Source of the DNA: Chitinophaga pinensis
GTDB taxonomy: Bacteria > Bacteroidota > Bacteroidia > SXHM01
Direction of reading: 5' to 3'
Length of the DNA stretch: 9,781 nucleotides
Assembly: GCA_945889235.1 (NCBI GenBank)
Contig: CAMDBK010000092.1
Location: forward strand, 1 to 9,781
Positions within the stretch are counted from its first letter, which is position 1; each line of letters begins with the position of its first letter. Of this stretch, positions 6,748-9,781 are shown piece after piece. The notes below the pieces were generated by a model. The model was given only the letters and a program-made list of their open reading frames with translations. It was not told the origin of the DNA and ran no database searches. Position numbers and translations under genes: made by a program.

Positions 6748-7116
6748 CTATTGCTGATTAACAGGTGCTGTGTCAGAAATTACCACACTTACATCGGCAT
6801 CTGGATATCCTACTTTTATTGCAACCTGTCTTATTTCTTCACTAGAAACAGGAATGGTGGCTGGTAGTTCAAAGGTTGCGTAGCTTTGTTGGATATTAGC
6901 TTTATAATTATTTACATTACCCATTTGCTTTACTTTTTTCTCGAATTCAGGTCCAAGAAAAGGGCAGTGAAGCCCTCCATGACCAATATCAACCCGCACA
7001 TATTTTGTTGTAGATTGCAGGGTGGTTTGAGCATTCGCCTTGTTCAGCGAAATAAAAAAAGTCAACAGCAGTACACCTGTAATGCCTGTAAACCTTAAAA
7101 AGTAAAACTGTTTCAT
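6748..7116 (-). CDS. Small secreted protein with degenerate HMA-like fold
   Basis: This is a 122-residue protein. Residues 1-30 form a signal peptide (hydrophobic GITGVLLLTFFISL, ending ANAQ). The mature part reads like the beta-alpha-beta-beta-alpha-beta order of heavy-metal-associated domains: KYVRVDIGHGGLHCP, helix FEKKVKQM, GNVNNYKANIQQSYATFEL, helix SSEEIRQVAIKVGYPD, strand VSVVI. Where HMA proteins carry CxxC, this one has only Cys51, with His46 and His50 beside it and PFLGP after it. Copper-type thiol binding by CxxC is therefore not expected; a His/Cys site or loss of metal binding is possible. It is the first gene of a two-gene minus-strand operon, stopping 9 nt before the large T9SS protein, so it may act with that protein in the envelope. 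The start is ATG 7116, ~20 nt downstream of a good promoter. The fold is inferred by eye; the reading frame is secure. Confidence 0.88.
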   Translation of the reverse strand: MKQFYFLRFTGITGVLLLTFFISLNKANAQTTLQSTTKYVRVDIGHGGLHCPFLGPEFEKKVKQMGNVNNYKANIQQSYATFELPATIPVSSEEIRQVAIKVGYPDADVSVVISDTAPVNQQ

Positions 7117-7142
7117 CAGATAAGTTTATATGAATTAACTGC

Positions 7143-7174
7143 GAAATTTAAGGTATATACATTGATATTCCAAA
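7143..7174 (-). promoter_or_regulatory. Promoter for the HMA-like / PKD protein operon
   Basis: On the minus strand TTTG (7174-7171) is followed after exactly 20 nt by TAAATTTC (7150-7143). This fits the Bacteroidota primary-sigma promoter TTTG-N19-21-TAnnTTTG with one mismatch in the last base. The predicted start is near 7138, giving a leader of about 20 nt before ATG 7116 with no Shine-Dalgarno, which is normal for this phylum. Confidence 0.6.
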
Positions 7175-7198
7175 ACATGAGTATTTAAATATCAACAG

Positions 7199-7229
7199 TT
7201 TATCACTAACAATTCTCTTTATAGCTTTG
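7199..7229 (+). promoter_or_regulatory. Promoter for the small plus-strand gene, near-leaderless
   Basis: TTTA (7199-7202), a 19-nt gap, then TAGCTTTG (7222-7229), an exact TAnnTTTG. The expected transcription start (about 7234-7236) coincides with ATG 7236, so the mRNA would be leaderless or almost so. It is divergent from the operon promoter at 7143-7174. Confidence 0.6.
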
Positions 7230-7235
7230 CACAAT

Positions 7236-7424
7236 ATGAGAAACACAACGAAACTCAATCATCTTTTAATGTTGTATGACCTGACTTTTACTCAGGATGA
7301 ACAGCTTACACTTATCCTTGTAAACAAGTCAACAGGCAGCGCAGAAAGCTTTACAGACACCGCATATGCTAAAGTTCTGCAAAAAGCATATTCGTTTATG
7401 AAGAAAGAATTGAAAGGGGAATAG
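7236..7424 (+). CDS. Small unknown protein, 62 residues
   Basis: The protein begins MRNTTKLNHLLMLYDLTFTQ. The frame also opens at TTG 7227, but that codon lies inside the -7 promoter box, so ATG 7236 is preferred; ATG 7269 (51 residues) is a third option. It is soluble, with no signal peptide or membrane segment. The layout suggests a short helix, two strands (YDLTFTQDEQLTLILVN), a turn (KSTGSAESFTD) and a C-terminal helix (AYAKVLQKAYSFMKKELK). I recall similar short Bacteroidota proteins of unknown role but cannot name a family. It stands alone, divergent from the HMA-like gene, and is followed 75 nt later by the SMR-like gene on the same strand. It is credible as a gene because of the well-placed promoter and the ordered amphipathic sequence; no function is assigned. 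Confidence 0.65.
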   Translation: MRNTTKLNHLLMLYDLTFTQDEQLTLILVNKSTGSAESFTDTAYAKVLQKAYSFMKKELKGE

Positions 7425-7477
7425 AATAAATCTACAACAATAGATAATAATGGAAATAGAGGCCAATAAGTAAATTG

Positions 7478-7485
7478 TATATTTG
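7478..7485 (+). promoter_or_regulatory. Candidate -7 element for the SMR-like gene
   Basis: TATATTTG matches TAnnTTTG exactly. It would start transcription around 7490, leaving a leader of about 10 nt before ATG 7500. No TTTG is seen at the expected -33 position, so support is partial. No Shine-Dalgarno is present. Confidence 0.4.
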
Positions 7486-7499
7486 AAAAAAATCAAACT

Positions 7500-7844
7500 A
7501 TGAAAACCATACTACTCACCGGTGCCATCATCTCTAACATATTAACCAACATAGGCTTTAAATACTCAGCCCTTAACGAAAATGTGCCAATGAAAAAATG
7601 GGGTTGGCTTGCAATTGGCTTGGTATTCGGATTAATTAATTCTGTCTTATTTACTGAATCGTTGCGCTATGTTTCTTTACAGGTTGCAAGTACTATTTTC
7701 TTTTCGCTCACCATTGTCGGGTTATATCTGGCATCTGTATTATGGTTCAACGAGCCCATCACAATGTTACGCCTTGCAGGTGCTGTTGTTGTTATTATTG
7801 GAGTAATAATTATGGCAATGCCCACAGAATGGGTTCCTCGTTGA
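7500..7844 (+). CDS. SMR/EamA-like four-helix membrane protein
   Basis: This 114-residue protein has four hydrophobic segments (about 3-20, 34-52, 59-80 and 88-107), the size and layout of small multidrug resistance (SMR) proteins in the drug/metabolite transporter superfamily. It aligns by eye with E. coli EmrE: LTGAIISNILTNIGFKYS matches LGGAILAEVIGTTLMKFS, and LRYVSLQVASTIFFSLTIV matches LAYIPTGIAYAIWSGVGIV. However, the essential EmrE Glu14 corresponds to Asn13, Tyr60 to Ser64 and Trp63 to Phe67, while Lys22 is kept as Lys21. Proton-coupled export of cationic drugs is therefore unlikely. A lipid- or sugar-carrier flippase half or an EamA-like transporter with another substrate fits better (inference). 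It probably dimerises, as the family does. It converges with the membrane gene at 7852, with 7 nt between the stops and no room for a terminator. Confidence 0.88.
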   Translation: MKTILLTGAIISNILTNIGFKYSALNENVPMKKWGWLAIGLVFGLINSVLFTESLRYVSLQVASTIFFSLTIVGLYLASVLWFNEPITMLRLAGAVVVIIGVIIMAMPTEWVPR

Positions 7845-7851
7845 GTTTTAA

Positions 7852-9480
7852 TTATCCGGGCACAGAGCGGAACATACTCTTAGGTAACTCAAAGCGTTTA
7901 ATAAGTTCAGCATTTTGCTCATTCCTTTTCAGAAACATAATAGTAAGTTGGTCAACAAACACCGGAGCATAATCAGGTTGTTCAATCAGTTGCAATAAAA
8001 AAGGTTGAGCCCATGGAGTGTTATCATGGCGGTAAAACCAGATGCAATTGAAATTATAGCGCTGTTCCACCTCCCGGAATTTTTCCATTTTCTCCTGCAT
8101 AGGAATATAGGTTTGCTTAAAGAAATCAACACTGTAAGCTTCGGGGCGATTATCAACAAATACTTTTTCTTTTCCGTAAAGATGGTAAATCAGGTAGCCG
8201 CCAATATCGTAGTTATTGAAAACAGGACCTTTGATGTTGTTCTTTAAAAAAAACTCAGCTGATAAATTCATTTCCGGAAAAAGCCCTGTGCCCGTTGTGT
8301 ATTTTATAGGAGAAAAATAGGAGGGCTCTTTGTATTCTGCTCTTGGTTTTTTATTTTTTTTATTGGTGGTATAACCGCTTTGGAATCCTGTAACAACAAT
8401 AAGTATGGCAATTACACTCAATGAAGTGAAAACTATTTTTTTTGCACCGGCAACATATTTTTCAGTAAGATATTTCAAAAGATAAGCCCCGGTAGGAATA
8501 GCAGCGAGTGCAAATAATGGAATGCCGCGCACAGCCATAAAGCCCAGCAAACCAAACACTGTAAATGGCAACAGCAAAATCAAAATTGTCTTTATTTTTT
8601 TTTGAATAATAAGTAAGGTGAAAACAAGAAGTGGAATCACTGCCTGAATTTCAAAATGAAAGAACTCAGTGTTATTAAATCGTTCCTGCATAAAAAGTAC
8701 ACTTTGGTTTTCGGCAATCATGTAACCGTATTCTTTAAATATGGTAAGTGGCGCGAGAAGCCCTTTAATAAAAAACGGATTGATAAGTGATACAACAACA
8801 AGAGTTGCCAGTAAAATAAAGTATTGTTTAATCTTCTCTTTGTTTTTATTGTTTAGGAATTCCTCAGCAAGAAAAAATCCTGAAAGCATAAAACCCATGA
8901 AGAAAAAAATGTGGCTGTTTACCCAAAGGAGTTGAGCGATACTTAATAAAATAAGCGTAGGAATAAATTTGAATTTCTCTTCACGAAACAAAATAAGAAT
9001 GAAAAAAAACAATCCTACAAAAAAAAGGCTGATACCTTCGGGCCTTACTTCTGTGCGGTAAGCAATAAGCGGAACAGAAAGAATTGCAGTAAAAAAAACA
9101 AGCCGTGAATCAGCAAACTTAAGTGTAGCTGCTATAAAAAATAAAGCAGCAGCGATAACGGTCAATACATAAAAAACTGAAAGCCCGTTGAAACCAAAAA
9201 AGTGGTGAACAAAATAAAATATTACTCCCGAACCCCAGTGGTGATTGATAGCAGGAAAATCCGGTTCGGTATAAGAATAATAATTAGTGGAAATTACTTT
9301 TCCGGTTTCAACAAAAACTTTTCCGTTAGTAATATGCCTGCCCAAATCGGCAGTAATAAAATTTATTTGCCGGGCTAAAAAAACAGATGCGTAAACAATA
9401 AACAGAAAAACAAAAAGCAATTTTGCCCAAACAGGAAACGGCTTTTCAGTTTTTAATATGGCTTGTTTGTTTTTAGCCAT
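7852..9480 (-). CDS. Polytopic membrane protein, GT-C glycosyltransferase-like
   Basis: This is a 542-residue protein. A short basic N-terminus and a first helix (about 19-37) precede an extracytoplasmic loop containing ADLGRHITNG (Asp45, His49) and INHHWGS (79-84). This is the position and style of the metal- and lipid-linked-donor-binding acidic loop of GT-C glycosyltransferases. Further helices follow to about residue 366, with EVRPEG (144-149) and LLWVNSH (184-190) between them. A soluble C-terminal part (~370-542) contains GPVFNNYDIGGYLIYHLYG and VFVDNRPEAY (418-449), a motif I associate with uncharacterised bacterial membrane proteins of this type. The likely role is transfer of a sugar from a polyprenyl carrier to an envelope acceptor, but catalysis is not shown. 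The start at ATG 9480 lies 9 nt after the rho stop, so it is probably co-transcribed with rho. Its end faces the SMR-like gene. One A9 run in the coding strand (8595-8603) is noted. Confidence 0.92.
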   Translation of the reverse strand: MAKNKQAILKTEKPFPVWAKLLFVFLFIVYASVFLARQINFITADLGRHITNGKVFVETGKVISTNYYSYTEPDFPAINHHWGSGVIFYFVHHFFGFNGLSVFYVLTVIAAALFFIAATLKFADSRLVFFTAILSVPLIAYRTEVRPEGISLFFVGLFFFILILFREEKFKFIPTLILLSIAQLLWVNSHIFFFMGFMLSGFFLAEEFLNNKNKEKIKQYFILLATLVVVSLINPFFIKGLLAPLTIFKEYGYMIAENQSVLFMQERFNNTEFFHFEIQAVIPLLVFTLLIIQKKIKTILILLLPFTVFGLLGFMAVRGIPLFALAAIPTGAYLLKYLTEKYVAGAKKIVFTSLSVIAILIVVTGFQSGYTTNKKNKKPRAEYKEPSYFSPIKYTTGTGLFPEMNLSAEFFLKNNIKGPVFNNYDIGGYLIYHLYGKEKVFVDNRPEAYSVDFFKQTYIPMQEKMEKFREVEQRYNFNCIWFYRHDNTPWAQPFLLQLIEQPDYAPVFVDQLTIMFLKRNEQNAELIKRFELPKSMFRSVPG

Positions 9481-9489
9481 GCTTCAATT

Positions 9490-9781
9490 CTAGCTGTTCA
9501 TAGAAATCAAAAACTCCTCATTGGTCTGTGAGTTTTTAATACGGTCACGCAGGAATTCCATAGCTTCCAGCGGAGTCATATCGGCAAGGTGATTGCGCAA
9601 AATCCAAATGCGTTGCAACTGGTCTTTTTCAACCAGTAAGTCATCGCGCCTTGTAGACGATGCTACAATATCAATTGATGGGAACAAACGTTTGTTGCTG
9701 AGTTTGCGGTCGAGCTGCATTTCACTGTTACCCGTTCCTTTAAATTCTTCAAAAATCACCTCATCCATTTTAGAACCGGTT
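9490..9781 (-). CDS. rho: Transcription termination factor Rho, C-terminal part
   Basis: The frame is open from the window edge to TAG 9490-9492 and encodes the last 97 residues of Rho. Rho is the hexameric RNA-dependent ATPase/helicase that ends transcription. The sequence TGSKMDEVIFEEFKGTGN, then DRKLSNKRLFPSIDI, STRRDDLL and WILRNHL, lines up almost without gaps with E. coli Rho (TGSKMDEVIYEEFKGTGN and onward). It therefore covers the end of the ATPase domain, including the conserved EEFKGTGN and RLFP segments, through to the natural C-terminus. The internal ATG at 9768 is not a start; the conserved sequence continues upstream of it. The N-terminal domain, Walker A and most of the ATPase core lie outside the window. 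The next gene begins 9 nt after the stop, with no terminator between. Confidence 0.98.
   Translation of the reverse strand, partial: TGSKMDEVIFEEFKGTGNSEMQLDRKLSNKRLFPSIDIVASSTRRDDLLVEKDQLQRIWILRNHLADMTPLEAMEFLRDRIKNSQTNEEFLISMNS

Noticed and set aside
8595..8603. Nine-base A/T run in the membrane protein gene as a phase-variation switch
   Set aside because: It encodes ordinary Lys codons between two helices in an AT-rich gene that has several 8-base runs; length alone does not indicate a switch.
9490..9768. Independent 92-residue protein starting at ATG 9768
   Set aside because: The conserved Rho sequence (TGSK) continues upstream of this Met to the window edge, so it is an internal methionine.

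Overview
The window looks like a piece of a Bacteroidota chromosome (Flavobacteriia/Sphingobacteriia-like), moderately AT-rich. The evidence is two secreted proteins ending in type IX secretion (T9SS) sorting domains, one of type A and one of type B. In addition, promoters fit the Bacteroidota pattern (TTTG, about 20 nt, TAnnTTTG), Shine-Dalgarno sequences are mostly absent, and one intergenic motif is a common Bacteroidota-type dispersed repeat. Nearly everything lies on the minus strand; only two small genes (7236-7424 and 7500-7844) are on the plus strand.

Right end (7852-9781): the C-terminal 97 codons of transcription terminator Rho, then, 9 nt downstream, a 542-residue polytopic membrane protein resembling GT-C-type glycosyltransferases. 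It converges tail to tail with a small SMR/EamA-like four-helix membrane protein that lacks the residues needed for canonical multidrug export. Next to that is a short conserved-looking unknown protein, apparently expressed from a near-leaderless promoter.

Centre (2359-7143): a divergent promoter region drives a minus-strand two-gene operon. The first gene encodes a small secreted protein that looks like a degenerate heavy-metal-associated (HMA) fold. The second encodes a 1459-residue surface or secreted protein: signal peptide, seven ~52-residue propeller-type repeats, eleven PKD-like domains with paired cysteines, and a type B T9SS C-terminal domain. An intergenic stretch with a REP-like motif and an inverted repeat separates it from a second T9SS substrate (1409-2263, type A domain).

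Left end (1-1393): an accessory-looking minus-strand cluster, and the least explained part of the window. It starts with an array of 11-bp direct repeats plus a perfect palindrome, immediately upstream of or inside the start of an HTH/coiled-coil DNA-binding protein. Six nt after that gene comes an ORF made of a degenerate 42-bp (14-residue) tandem repeat broken by a net +2 frameshift in one unit. Then follows the N-terminal 168 residues of an unrecognised protein that runs off the window. I infer that the HTH protein regulates itself through the repeat array. Whether the 42-bp repeats are coding, relic or a DNA-level element is open. I found no tRNA, rRNA, CRISPR array or transposase.
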